Shown: piece after piece, positions 33,077 to 41,903 of the stretch
How positions within the stretch are numbered: position 1 is the stretch's first letter
Layout: each line of letters starts with the position of its first letter
From: JACPFV01 sp038043245
Lineage (GTDB): Bacteria > Pseudomonadota > Gammaproteobacteria > Nevskiales > Nevskiaceae
Direction of reading: 5' to 3'
Length of the DNA stretch: 64,000 nucleotides
NCBI GenBank assembly: GCA_038043245.1
Contig: JBBTCH010000012.1
Span: forward strand, 1-64,000
The notes under the pieces: generated by a model
Told to the model about the DNA's origin: nothing
Seen by the model: only the letters and a program-made list of their open reading frames with translations
The model's database searches: none
Position numbers and translations under genes: made by a program

Positions 33077-33108
33077 AAGATTATTTTTAAATTGCAGTGG
33101 AAATGAAA

Positions 33109-33867
33109 TCACGTCGGAGATTTTGAGCTCAGTTCGATCAGCCGCCGCACTTCGGCCAGTCGCCGCCGCGACACCAGCAGCGGCTTGTCCACATGACGCA
33201 GGCGCAGACGGTGATGTTCTTCGCCGCCCTCGGGCACGCGCTCCAGGCTCAACACGTGACGCACCGCGACCAGCGCCTTGCGATGGATGCGTGCGAACCA
33301 AGGTGCGAAATCGTCTTCGAGCGCCTTCAGCGATTCTTCGATCAGCACTTCACCATGCGTGTGGAACACGGTGACGTACTTCTGGTCGGCTTCGAAATAC
33401 AGGATGTCCTCGGCGGCGACCCGCACCAGCCCTTCGCGCGTGTGCGCGATGACGAAGGCGCGCTTGGGCCGCTCGGCGTCGGCGGCTTCCATCTTGAACT
33501 CGGTGGCGCGCGAAGGCCGGCGCGCGCGCTGCAAGGCCTCGCGCAGTTTCTCGCGGCGCACGGGTTTCAGCAGATAGGCCTGCGCCTGCGCGTCGAACGC
33601 CGACAGCGCGTGCTCGGCGTAAGCCGTGGTGAAGATCACCGCCGGCGGCAACGGCTGCTGCGCCAGTTCGCGCGCGACCTGCAACCCGTCGCCCTGGCCC
33701 AGACGAATATCGAGCAGCACCACGTCCGGTTGCAGCTGCTGCGTGACTGCAAGCGCTGAAGCAGCATCTCCAGCTTCACCCACGACTTCGTAGCCGTGAA
33801 ACTCCGCGAGCAGGCGCTTGAGCCGCTCACGTGCCAGCGGTTCGTCGTCCACGATCAGGATCTTCAT
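33109..33867 (-). CDS. algR: LytTR-type response regulator, AlgR-like
   Basis: A 252-aa response regulator. The receiver domain starts MKILIVDDEPLARERL, with the phosphoacceptor Asp in VVLLDIRLG (residue 53) and Lys in LLKPVRREK. The C-terminal LytTR DNA-binding domain (about residues 145-245) has EDILYFEADQKYVTVFH, LKALEDDFAPWFARIHRKALV and LLVSRRRLAEVRRL. In Pseudomonas the equivalent controls alginate and type IV pili. The exact regulon here is unknown. It overlaps algZ by 4 nt, and the algZ-algR-hemC-hemD order is the conserved gammaproteobacterial one. I took the ATG at 33867. An upstream GTG-type extension to 33903 falls in algZ. Confidence 0.92.
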   Translation of the reverse strand: MKILIVDDEPLARERLKRLLAEFHGYEVVGEAGDAASALAVTQQLQPDVVLLDIRLGQGDGLQVARELAQQPLPPAVIFTTAYAEHALSAFDAQAQAYLLKPVRREKLREALQRARRPSRATEFKMEAADAERPKRAFVIAHTREGLVRVAAEDILYFEADQKYVTVFHTHGEVLIEESLKALEDDFAPWFARIHRKALVAVRHVLSLERVPEGGEEHHRLRLRHVDKPLLVSRRRLAEVRRLIELSSKSPT

Positions 33868-34919
33868 GCGGCGCGGGTCCTGGGGATGCGCAAGCGCGCG
33901 CAAAACCGGTCGCCCTCGATCCCGGTCTCAAGGCTGGCGGGCTCGCCATAGATCAGCGCCAATCGCTGGGCGATGTTGTCCAGCGACAGCTGGTGCCCCG
34001 GCCGATCCGTCGCGGCATCCACCACAGGGTTCTCGATCTTGATCACCAGCAGATCGCCCTCGGCGCGCGCGTGCAGGCGCAACACGCCGCCCTCGGCACG
34101 GCGCGAAATCCCGTGGGTGACGGCGTTCTCGACCAGCGGCTGCACGCACAGCAGCGGCACCTCCCAGCGCAGCAGCGCGTCAGGGATCTCGCGCTCGATG
34201 CGCAAGCGCTCACCCAACCGCACCTGCTCGATGCGCAGATAGGCCTCGACGATCTCCAGTTCCTCGGCCAGCGGCGCGATCTGCGTGCGCACATCGAGTC
34301 CCGCGCGCAGCAGCGCGGACAGATCCTCGATCATGCGCTCGGCGTCGTCGGGCTTGATCGCGACCAGCGCGGCGATGCTGTTGAGCGAATTGAACAGGAA
34401 ATGCGGCTGGATGCGTGCGCGCAGCGCATCGTGGCGCGCGTCGGCTTCGGCGCGCAGTTGCTCGGCCCACTGCTGGCGCAGCCAGAAGTAACGCAGCACC
34501 AGCAGCGAGACGATGGCGCCGACACAGCCGTTGCGCAGCACGAACAGCCAGCGCGAATCGTCCGGCAGCACCGCGCCGAGACTCACGTATTGCGCCACCA
34601 CGTGCGCGAGGTAGGAAAGCACGACGGTCATCGCCAGCAACAAGCCCCAACACACCGCGAACACAAACTGCGGATTAGCGCGCGACAGCCAGCGGCGCGC
34701 CCGGCACAGCAGCGCGGCGCCGCAGAATCCCAGCCACAGAAGAAACAGCGCGGACAGCAGGAACTGCATCAGCGCCTCGCGGCCGCGCGCCGGACCCATC
34801 AGGGTCAGCACCGCGCCGACGCCGAGCATCACGCCGGCCAGGATCAGCAGCGCGCGCGCCTGGCAGAAATCCGGGATCAGGTTCTGCGGCTGACGGAGCT
34901 GAGGGACGACTCTGGGCAC
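33864..34919 (-). CDS. algZ: Sensor histidine kinase, LytS/AlgZ (FimS) type
   Basis: Membrane histidine kinase partner of the AlgR-like regulator, 351 aa. Four to five N-terminal membrane helices (ALLILAGVMLGVGAVLTLMG, FLLSALFLLWLGFCGAALL, FVFAVCWGLLLAMTVVLSYL, FVLRNGCVGAIVSLLVLRYF) lead to a His_kinase domain with the phosphorylated His in ARIQPHFLFNSLNSIAAL. The HATPase domain has LVENAVTHGISRRAEGGVL, and the later glycine motifs are relaxed, as usual in this family. The stop overlaps algR (ATGA). Divergent from argH across a 62-nt gap. Confidence 0.92.
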   Translation of the reverse strand: MPRVVPQLRQPQNLIPDFCQARALLILAGVMLGVGAVLTLMGPARGREALMQFLLSALFLLWLGFCGAALLCRARRWLSRANPQFVFAVCWGLLLAMTVVLSYLAHVVAQYVSLGAVLPDDSRWLFVLRNGCVGAIVSLLVLRYFWLRQQWAEQLRAEADARHDALRARIQPHFLFNSLNSIAALVAIKPDDAERMIEDLSALLRAGLDVRTQIAPLAEELEIVEAYLRIEQVRLGERLRIEREIPDALLRWEVPLLCVQPLVENAVTHGISRRAEGGVLRLHARAEGDLLVIKIENPVVDAATDRPGHQLSLDNIAQRLALIYGEPASLETGIEGDRFCARLRIPRTRAA

Positions 34920-34981
34920 GGTCGGAAGGTCTTGAAAGGTGCGGTTGTTATACTGCCTTCATCTGCTTTGCACTGCTATTA

Positions 34982-36367
34982 ATGCCAAAAAAACCATTGT
35001 CAAAAACAAAGCTGTGGGGAGGCCGGTTCAGCGAGGCGACCGACAGCTGGGTCGAACAGTTCACTGAGTCGGTGAGCTTCGACCAGCGGCTCTGGCGCCA
35101 GGACATCGCTGGCAGCAGCGCGCACGCGCGCATGCTGGCCAAGGTCGGCGTGCTGACGAAAACCGAAGCCGACGCCATCGTGCGCGGGCTGATCGCCATC
35201 GGCGGCGACATCCAGGCCGGACGCTTCGAGTGGAAGCCGTCGCTCGAAGACGTGCACATGAACATCGAAGCCGAGCTGACGCGGCGCATCGGCGCGGCCG
35301 GCAAGAAACTGCACACCGGCCGCTCGCGCAACGACCAGGTCGCGACCGATCTGCGGCTGTACGTGCGCGACGCAATCGATGAACTCACGGCGCTGCTCGA
35401 CGAGTTGGGCGCGGCGCTGCTCGATCTCGCCGGACGCGAAGCCGATAGCGTCATGCCCGGCTTCACCCATCTGCAGATCGCACAGCCGGTGACCTTCGGC
35501 CATCACCTGCTCGCCTGGCGCGAGATGATCCTGCGCGACCGCGCGCGTCTCGCCGATGCGCGCAAGAGAACGAACGTGCTGCCGCTGGGTTCCGCCGCGC
35601 TGGCCGGCACGGTGTATCCGATTGATCGCGCTTTCACCGCGAAACAGCTGGGCTTCGATGCGGTCAGCGAGAACTCGCTGGATGCCGTCAGCGACCGCGA
35701 CTTCGCCATCGAGTTCGTTGGCACCTGCGCCCTGCTGATGGTGCACCTGTCGCGCTGGAGCGAGGAGCTGATCCTGTGGGCCAATCCGCTGTTCGGGTTC
35801 GTCACGCTGCCGGATCGTTTCTGCACCGGCAGTTCGATCATGCCGCAGAAGAAAAACCCGGACGTGCCGGAACTGGTGCGCGGCAAATCCGGCCGCGTCA
35901 TCGGCGCGCTCAACGCGCTGCTGGTGCTGATGAAAGGGCAGCCGCTGGCCTACAACCGCGACAACCAGGAAGACAAGCGTCCGCTGTTCGACGCGCACGA
36001 TACGGCGCGTGACTGCCTGCGCGTGTTTGTCGCGATGGTCCCGCACATCAAGGTCAACCGCGCCGCCTGCAAAGCCGCCGCCGCCAAGGGGTTTTCGACC
36101 GCGACCGACCTTGCCGACTATCTGGTGAACAAGGGCCTGCCGTTCCGCGACGCGCACCACGCCGTCGGCAGCACGGTCGCCTACGCCGCGAAAAAGAACC
36201 GCGACCTCGCCGACCTGACGCTGGCCGAGTTAAAAAAGTTTTCGCCGAAGATTGAAAAAGACGTCTATGCGCGGCTGACGCCGGAAGGCTCGGTCGCCGC
36301 GCGCGACCACATCGGCGGTACCGCGCCGCGCCAGGTGCGCGCCGCCATCGCACGCGCGCGCAAATGA
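34982..36367 (+). CDS. argH: Argininosuccinate lyase
   Basis: Last enzyme of arginine synthesis: argininosuccinate to arginine plus fumarate. It is 461 aa, full length. It starts with LWGGRFSEATDSWVEQFTESV, has TGRSRNDQVATDLRLYVRD and the superfamily signature GSSIMPQKKNPDVPELVRGKSGR carrying the catalytic Ser. The C-terminal EGSVAARDHIGGTAPRQVR is also standard. A TTATACT -10-like box lies at 34948-34954. Its stop overlaps the ceramidase start by 4 nt (ATGA), so a biosynthetic gene heads what looks like a lipid-degrading operon. Confidence 0.97.
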   Translation: MPKKPLSKTKLWGGRFSEATDSWVEQFTESVSFDQRLWRQDIAGSSAHARMLAKVGVLTKTEADAIVRGLIAIGGDIQAGRFEWKPSLEDVHMNIEAELTRRIGAAGKKLHTGRSRNDQVATDLRLYVRDAIDELTALLDELGAALLDLAGREADSVMPGFTHLQIAQPVTFGHHLLAWREMILRDRARLADARKRTNVLPLGSAALAGTVYPIDRAFTAKQLGFDAVSENSLDAVSDRDFAIEFVGTCALLMVHLSRWSEELILWANPLFGFVTLPDRFCTGSSIMPQKKNPDVPELVRGKSGRVIGALNALLVLMKGQPLAYNRDNQEDKRPLFDAHDTARDCLRVFVAMVPHIKVNRAACKAAAAKGFSTATDLADYLVNKGLPFRDAHHAVGSTVAYAAKKNRDLADLTLAELKKFSPKIEKDVYARLTPEGSVAARDHIGGTAPRQVRAAIARARK

Positions 36368-38769
36368 AAAGAATCTTCAGCCTCGCGTTGGCAGGCCTGC
36401 TGCTGATCGGCTGCCGCAACAGCGCGCCGGGCGGCGCAACCTCGACCGGCCCTTCCGCGCCTGCCGTCGACGGCCTTGTCGACAACACGCGCGCACAATG
36501 TGTGCTCAACAGTCCGTATCTCGAAGTTGGCAAAGGGCTGGACGCGCCGGGACGCATCGCGGACGACACGCCCGCCGTCACCCCCGTCGCGGGCACCTGC
36601 GCCGGCAACACGCAGTTCCGTTTCGGCTCCGGGCTCTATGACATCACCGGCGTCATCGCCAATACCGGCGGCATGGGCTGGGAGGATCCGAGTCAAGTCC
36701 TGAGCGGCCTGCACATGCGCCAGTACGCCCGCGCCTTCGCCCTCGAATCGCCGTGCAACAGCAAACGCGTGATCTTCGTTTCCACCGACACCGGCATGGT
36801 GTTTGGCTCTGTGCGGTTGTTCGTGCTGAATGCCATTGCCGCCGATCCCGAGCTGTCGAAGTTCTACGGCCCGGACAACGTCATGCTCTCGGCCACGCAC
36901 ACGCATTCGGGCCCGGCCGGCTATTCGCACTACGAGGCCTACAACACCCTGCACTACGGCTACGACGACGACACGTTCCAGGTCATCGCGCAGGGCGTGT
37001 TCGAAGCGATCAAGCGCGCCCACGCCAACCTGCAAACGCATCCACAGACCGCGCCGATCGCACTCGCGGTCGGCGAACTGCTCGACACCAATCTCAACCG
37101 CTCGAAGCCGGCGTTCGTGATGAACACCGAGGCCGAGCGCCGCGAGTTCGTCAACGCGCGCGGCGAGGACGTGCAGGTAGACAAGCGCTTCGTGCAGCTG
37201 AATCTGCTGCGCGACGGCGGCAGCGCCGTCGGCGTGATCAACTGGTTCGGCGTGCATCCGACGGTGATCGGCCAGACCCAGCATCTGGTCAGCGGCGACA
37301 ACAAGGGGTTTGCCTCCCTCGGTTTCGAGAAGATCATGCACACGCGCTACGACGCGGCGCCCGGCGACGACAGTTTCGTCGCCGCCTTCGCGCAGACCAA
37401 CGAGGGCGATTCCTCGCCCAATCTGTTCATCGAGCAGTTCGCCGAACCCGATCCCGCGCGCGGCGGCGGCAAGGATGATTTCGAATCCAACGCCATCTCC
37501 GGCACCAAGCAGCTCGTCGCTTCACTGAAACTGTTTGGACAGGGCACGCCGCTGAGCGGCCCGGTGGATTACCGTTTTTTCCACGTCAAGATTGACGAGA
37601 TCACCATCACGGATGAGGCGGTGCTGGCTTCGTTGCGCCATCCGCCGGAACTGGACACCGCCGACAAGCGCACCTGCGGCGCGGTGCTCGGCCCCTCGTT
37701 CGCCGCTGGCGCCGAGGACGGCCCCGGACCGACCACCGAAGGCGTCAGCTGCAAATCCTCGCCCGATGTCATCGCTGCGGCGACCGCCGATGCGCAAACA
37801 CTGATGAACGCCAACCCGGCGACCTTCCCTGATCACACGCTGCCGGTGAACCTGGTCGCCACCGCGCTGCTGTGCCAGGGGACCAAACTGCCCGGATTGA
37901 ATCTCGGCTGCCAGGCTGAGAAACCGCTGGCCATCCCGCTGGGCCCGCCGTCTTCCTCCGAGCCCAACATCCTGCCGTTCCAGCTGTTCCGCATCGGCAA
38001 CCTCGCCATCGTCGGTCTGCCCTGGGAAGTGACGACGATGTCGGCGCGGCGCATCCGCAAGACCCTGCTCGAGGTGCTCGCGCCCGCGGGCATCGACACC
38101 GTGGTCATCGCCGGACTTGCCAACGAGTTCGTGCACTACCTGACCACGCGCGAGGAATACTCGACGCAGCAATACGAAGGCGCGTCCACGCTGTTTGGCC
38201 CGTGGACGCTGGCCGCCGTGCAGCAGGAAACGCGCAAGCTCGCACTCGCGATGCGCGACGGCGCAGCCTCGCCCGACGGTCCCGATTACGTGGACGTCAC
38301 GCCGCGGCTGGTGCGCCCGCCCTACAACCCTTCCGACACGCCGGCCAGCCCGACCGGCAGCTTCGGTGCACTGGTCGCCGATGTGCCGGCCAGCGTCACG
38401 CGCGGCGACACCGTGCGCGCCGAGTTCCAGGCCGGCCACCCGCGCAACGACCTGCGCACCCAGGCCTCGTATGTCTATGCCGAGCGCCAGACCGCCGACG
38501 CGGGCTGGGAGGTCGTCGCCACCGATCGCGATCCCGAGCTGATCTACATCTGGAAACCGCGGTTCCCCTCGCCGCTGCCGCTCGACCCACCTTTCATCGG
38601 CCCCTCCACCGCCGAAGCGGCGTGGACCATCCCTCGCGACACCCCCGCCGGCAGCTACCGCCTGCGCCATGTCGGCGCATCGAAGATGACCCCGCTGCTC
38701 GACGCCACCTCTTACGAAGGCGTCTCCAGCGCATTCACGCTTACCGGCGAGCCGCAAACCTGCCCGTGA
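36364..38769 (+). CDS. Neutral/alkaline ceramidase, lipoprotein form
   Basis: An 801-aa amidase that hydrolyses ceramide to sphingosine and fatty acid. The N-terminus has a lipobox (LLIGC, Cys 17) rather than the simple signal peptide of the Pseudomonas enzyme. Diagnostic motifs: GSGLYDITG, LSATHTHSGPAGYSHY (zinc His), INWFGVHPTVIG (zinc His), and AFAQTNEGDSSPN (nucleophile Ser region). The C-terminal 150 residues form an immunoglobulin-like domain (VTRGDTVRAEFQAGHPRNDLRTQASYVYAER). It is coupled by ATGA to argH and by GTGA to the lipase downstream. Together with the GH5 glycosidase two genes on, it suggests sphingolipid breakdown. Confidence 0.92.
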   Translation: MKRIFSLALAGLLLIGCRNSAPGGATSTGPSAPAVDGLVDNTRAQCVLNSPYLEVGKGLDAPGRIADDTPAVTPVAGTCAGNTQFRFGSGLYDITGVIANTGGMGWEDPSQVLSGLHMRQYARAFALESPCNSKRVIFVSTDTGMVFGSVRLFVLNAIAADPELSKFYGPDNVMLSATHTHSGPAGYSHYEAYNTLHYGYDDDTFQVIAQGVFEAIKRAHANLQTHPQTAPIALAVGELLDTNLNRSKPAFVMNTEAERREFVNARGEDVQVDKRFVQLNLLRDGGSAVGVINWFGVHPTVIGQTQHLVSGDNKGFASLGFEKIMHTRYDAAPGDDSFVAAFAQTNEGDSSPNLFIEQFAEPDPARGGGKDDFESNAISGTKQLVASLKLFGQGTPLSGPVDYRFFHVKIDEITITDEAVLASLRHPPELDTADKRTCGAVLGPSFAAGAEDGPGPTTEGVSCKSSPDVIAAATADAQTLMNANPATFPDHTLPVNLVATALLCQGTKLPGLNLGCQAEKPLAIPLGPPSSSEPNILPFQLFRIGNLAIVGLPWEVTTMSARRIRKTLLEVLAPAGIDTVVIAGLANEFVHYLTTREEYSTQQYEGASTLFGPWTLAAVQQETRKLALAMRDGAASPDGPDYVDVTPRLVRPPYNPSDTPASPTGSFGALVADVPASVTRGDTVRAEFQAGHPRNDLRTQASYVYAERQTADAGWEVVATDRDPELIYIWKPRFPSPLPLDPPFIGPSTAEAAWTIPRDTPAGSYRLRHVGASKMTPLLDATSYEGVSSAFTLTGEPQTCP

Positions 38770-39713
38770 ATCCCCAGCCATTGACCGGCCGCATGGCGCG
38801 CGCGATGCAGGCCGTCTGGCTGGTGGAGCTGGTCGGTTTTGCGATCGCAGCTGGGCTGATGCATCGCAACAGTCTGGGCGTCTGTGAGATCGCAGCGTGG
38901 CTCGCGGCCTGGTGGTTCGGCTTTCGCGCGCTGATCGTCGCCGAAAGCTTTCGCAATGGCGAAACCAATAAATCCCCACGCCCACCCGCGCACCAGATCG
39001 GATTCTTCGCAGCGCTGCGCTTGTTCGTGGCGGAATATCTGGCGACGGTGCTGACGTTCAACTTCATGTTTCCGCTCGAACGCTGGCTGCTACCGTTACC
39101 GGCCACACCCACCGTGACGGGCCGCAAAACCCCCGTAATCCTCATCCACGGCTTCATCTGCAACCGCGGCTACTGGAGATTTTTTGCGAACGCGCTGGAG
39201 CGCGCCAGGCTCGGGCCGGTTTATGGGGTGACGCTGGAGCCGGTGCTCGGCAGTATCGACGAACATGCGCGCCGGCTCGGCGAAGTCATCGAACAGGTGT
39301 GCAGATCCACCGGCGCGCCGCAGGTGGCCCTGGTCGGTCATAGCATGGGTGGACTCATCAGCCGCGCTTATCTGCATTCGGGCGGCGCTTCGCGTGTCGA
39401 ACGCATCGTCACCCTCGGCTCGCCGCACCACGGCACCCTCGGCGCGCATCCGGTGCGTAAGCTCGCCGAGGATGCGAAGCAGATGTGCATCAAGAGCGTC
39501 TGGCTGACCACGCTCAACGCACACGAATCGCGGCCTTGTCCGGTGCCGATCACCTCAATGCTGACCCCGCACGACAATATCGTCTATCCGCAGAACAGCG
39601 CGCTGCTGGCGTATCCGAATGCGCGCAACCTCCACTTCCACGGTCTCGGCCACGTCGAGCTGGTGTTTTCGCCCAAGGTGATGCGGGCCGTGATTGAGGA
39701 ACTGCAGCGGTGA
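38766..39713 (+). CDS. Alpha/beta hydrolase, lipase-like
   Basis: A 315-aa hydrolase starting at a GTG that overlaps the ceramidase stop (GTGA). Two or three N-terminal membrane segments (MQAVWLVELVGFAIAAGLM, IAAWLAAWWFGFRALIV, LFVAEYLATVLTFNFMF) precede the catalytic domain: oxyanion region VILIHGFICNRGYW, nucleophile elbow GHSMGGLISR, and a C-terminal His in GLGHVELVF. The SPHHGT motif after the elbow is typical of class-I/II triacylglycerol lipases. An ester substrate released with ceramide is possible but unproven. Confidence 0.82.
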   Translation: MNPQPLTGRMARAMQAVWLVELVGFAIAAGLMHRNSLGVCEIAAWLAAWWFGFRALIVAESFRNGETNKSPRPPAHQIGFFAALRLFVAEYLATVLTFNFMFPLERWLLPLPATPTVTGRKTPVILIHGFICNRGYWRFFANALERARLGPVYGVTLEPVLGSIDEHARRLGEVIEQVCRSTGAPQVALVGHSMGGLISRAYLHSGGASRVERIVTLGSPHHGTLGAHPVRKLAEDAKQMCIKSVWLTTLNAHESRPCPVPITSMLTPHDNIVYPQNSALLAYPNARNLHFHGLGHVELVFSPKVMRAVIEELQR

Positions 39714-41197
39714 GAACGTTCGCTACCGGTCTGCTGATCGTGCTGCTGGCCGGCTGCAACCGCAGCGAGCCGGCAAAGCTGCCCAGCGCCGGCACGACGG
39801 TGCGCGCCGAGACTGCCGGCACAGTGCCGCAATTGCGCCGCGACGGCCGCTGGATGGTGGACGAGAAGCAGCGCGTGGTGCTGCTGCACGGCGTCAACGG
39901 CGTGTGGAAACTCGCGCCGTATTTTCCGCCAGAGGTCGCCGCTGGATTCGTTGCCGCCGACGCCGACTGGCTGCGTGACCACGGCTTCAACACCGTGCGC
40001 CTCGGGGTGATTTTCGCCGGCGTGATGCCCGCACCCGGCGTGATCGATTCCGCCTACCTCGACGGCGTGGACCGCGTGGTGCAACTGCTGGCCAGTCGCG
40101 GCATCTGGGTGATGCTGGATTTTCATCAGGACATGTACAGCGAACGCTACGAGGGCGAAGGCTTTCCCGCCTGGGCGGTGAACGACGACGGCATTCCGCA
40201 TCTCAACGACTTCGGCTTTCCCGGCAACTATTTCACGCCCGAATGCTCGCGCGCCTTCGACAATTTCTGGGCGAACACCGATGGTCTCTGGGATCACTAC
40301 CGCGACGCCTGGAAAGCGGTGGCGGCCAAGTGGAAAGACCAGCCGTATCTCATGGGCTACGACCTGATCAACGAGCCCTGGCCGGGCACCGACCTCGCCA
40401 GCTGTGCCAATCCCTTCGGCTGTCCGTTGCACGACGACCGCAAATTGCAGGCACTGCAATCGCACGTGCTGGCCGGCATCCGCACGGTGGATACGAACAA
40501 CATCGTCTGGTTCGAGCCGAACCTGGTGTTCAACTCCGGCGCGAAAACCGGTCTCGGCCTGCTGACGCCGCTGAATGACGCCAATCTCGGATTCTCCTGG
40601 CACAAGTACTGCCTGCCAGCGGCCTTGCTGCACGCGCAAGGCTTCACCGACGTGCCGGCCTGCACGCAATATCACCAGATCGTCAGCGACAACGCCGAAG
40701 AAGCCATCGCGCGCATGGGCGCGACCACGCTGATCACCGAGTTCGGCGCCAGCGAGGACATCCCCGATCTCGTTCAGGTTGTCACCCAGGCCGATGCCCA
40801 ACTCACCGGCTGGCAGTACTGGCACTACAAGGGCTGGATGGACCCGACCTCGGAAGATCCGACCGGCGGCGCGCAAAGCCTGTTCACCGACGACGACCTG
40901 AACAGCGCCAAGCGCGAGAAGCTATTGGTGCTGGAACGCACGTATCCGCAATCCACCGCCGGCATTCCGCTGTCGCTGTCGTTCAACACTGCCAGCGCTG
41001 AGTTCAATTACCGCTACACGCCGCGCACCGCGACCGGCCCCACCGAGATTTACGTGCCGGTGGCGCTGCACTATCCGAACGGTTACGCGCTCGAAGTCAG
41101 CGGTGCGAAGGTCCTGTCGGCCGAAAACGCCACGCGAGCGATCCTTGAGAACAGCGCGGGCAGCGCCGAGGTCCGTGTTCGCATCACCCGGCGCTGA
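39710..41197 (+). CDS. GH5 glycosidase, endoglycosylceramidase-like lipoprotein
   Basis: A 495-aa secreted lipoprotein (lipobox LLAGC, Cys 15) starting at a GTG that overlaps the preceding stop. The TIM-barrel begins with DEKQRVVLLHGVNGVWKLAPYFPP and WLRDHGFNTVRLGVIFAGVMP. The acid/base Glu is in GYDLINEPWPG, the nucleophile Glu in LITEFGASED, and LDFHQDMYSERYEGEG is shared with endoglycosylceramidases of the GH5_28 type. A C-terminal beta domain (about residues 400-495) completes it. It would remove the glycan from glycosphingolipids and yield ceramide for the ceramidase encoded two genes upstream. Confidence 0.85.
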   Translation: MRTFATGLLIVLLAGCNRSEPAKLPSAGTTVRAETAGTVPQLRRDGRWMVDEKQRVVLLHGVNGVWKLAPYFPPEVAAGFVAADADWLRDHGFNTVRLGVIFAGVMPAPGVIDSAYLDGVDRVVQLLASRGIWVMLDFHQDMYSERYEGEGFPAWAVNDDGIPHLNDFGFPGNYFTPECSRAFDNFWANTDGLWDHYRDAWKAVAAKWKDQPYLMGYDLINEPWPGTDLASCANPFGCPLHDDRKLQALQSHVLAGIRTVDTNNIVWFEPNLVFNSGAKTGLGLLTPLNDANLGFSWHKYCLPAALLHAQGFTDVPACTQYHQIVSDNAEEAIARMGATTLITEFGASEDIPDLVQVVTQADAQLTGWQYWHYKGWMDPTSEDPTGGAQSLFTDDDLNSAKREKLLVLERTYPQSTAGIPLSLSFNTASAEFNYRYTPRTATGPTEIYVPVALHYPNGYALEVSGAKVLSAENATRAILENSAGSAEVRVRITRR

Positions 41198-41213
41198 GTC
41201 GTATCATCCGGTC

Positions 41214-41903
41214 ATGACACAGCAAGCCGCAGTGCTCGACATGCCGGTGGCCAAACCGGCGCCGATGCCCAAGGACACGCCGAAGACCGCCGGCGCAGCG
41301 ATCCGCGTCTTCGCTGGCAACCTCAGCCCACAGATCATTTTTGCCATGGCCTTGCCGGCCACCGCGGCCCGCGTCTGGCTCGGTGAATGGACGCTGAACG
41401 ACCTGTGGATCGCGCTGGCGATCGTCGCCTACTGGCCGTTCAACGAGTGGCTGATCCACGTCTTCATGCTGCATTACCGCCCAGTGAAGATTTTCGGACG
41501 CACGATCGACTTCAAGCTGCCGCAGACGCATCGCGAGCACCACGGCAACCCCTGGCATCTGCCGCGCGTGTTCATTCCGCGCCACACCTTTGTTTTCACT
41601 GTGCCGATCTTCGCGCTGATCGTGTGGTTGTCGCCGGATATGCGATTGGGCCTCACGTTCACCGTGGTGTATCTGTGGATGGGACTCAACTACGAGTGGA
41701 GCCATTACCTCGCGCACATCGGCTGGTGCCCTCCGCTGGCGTACTACCAGCGCCGCGTGCGCGAACACCGGCTGCATCACTTTAGAAACGAGAATTACTG
41801 GTGGGGGGTTTCACTGGGCCTCGCCGACCGCGTGCTCGGCACCGCACCAGACCCCGCCAGCGTCGGCCGCTCCGAGACCACCGGCAATCCGCTGGCACGC
41901 TGA
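41214..41903 (+). CDS. Sterol desaturase/fatty-acid hydroxylase-family membrane protein
   Basis: A 229-aa di-iron membrane oxygenase. Histidine motifs are in HVFMLHYRP, QTHREHHGNP, HYLAHIGW and REHRLHHF, the usual eight-His set for this superfamily, and four hydrophobic segments frame them. Members hydroxylate fatty acyl or sphingoid chains, sterols or carotenoids. Which applies here is unknown, but its place in the ceramidase/glycosylceramidase string favours a lipid chain. The ATG at 41214 lies 16 nt after the GH5 stop. The following GTG of the MBL gene is directly adjacent to its stop. Confidence 0.85.
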   Translation: MTQQAAVLDMPVAKPAPMPKDTPKTAGAAIRVFAGNLSPQIIFAMALPATAARVWLGEWTLNDLWIALAIVAYWPFNEWLIHVFMLHYRPVKIFGRTIDFKLPQTHREHHGNPWHLPRVFIPRHTFVFTVPIFALIVWLSPDMRLGLTFTVVYLWMGLNYEWSHYLAHIGWCPPLAYYQRRVREHRLHHFRNENYWWGVSLGLADRVLGTAPDPASVGRSETTGNPLAR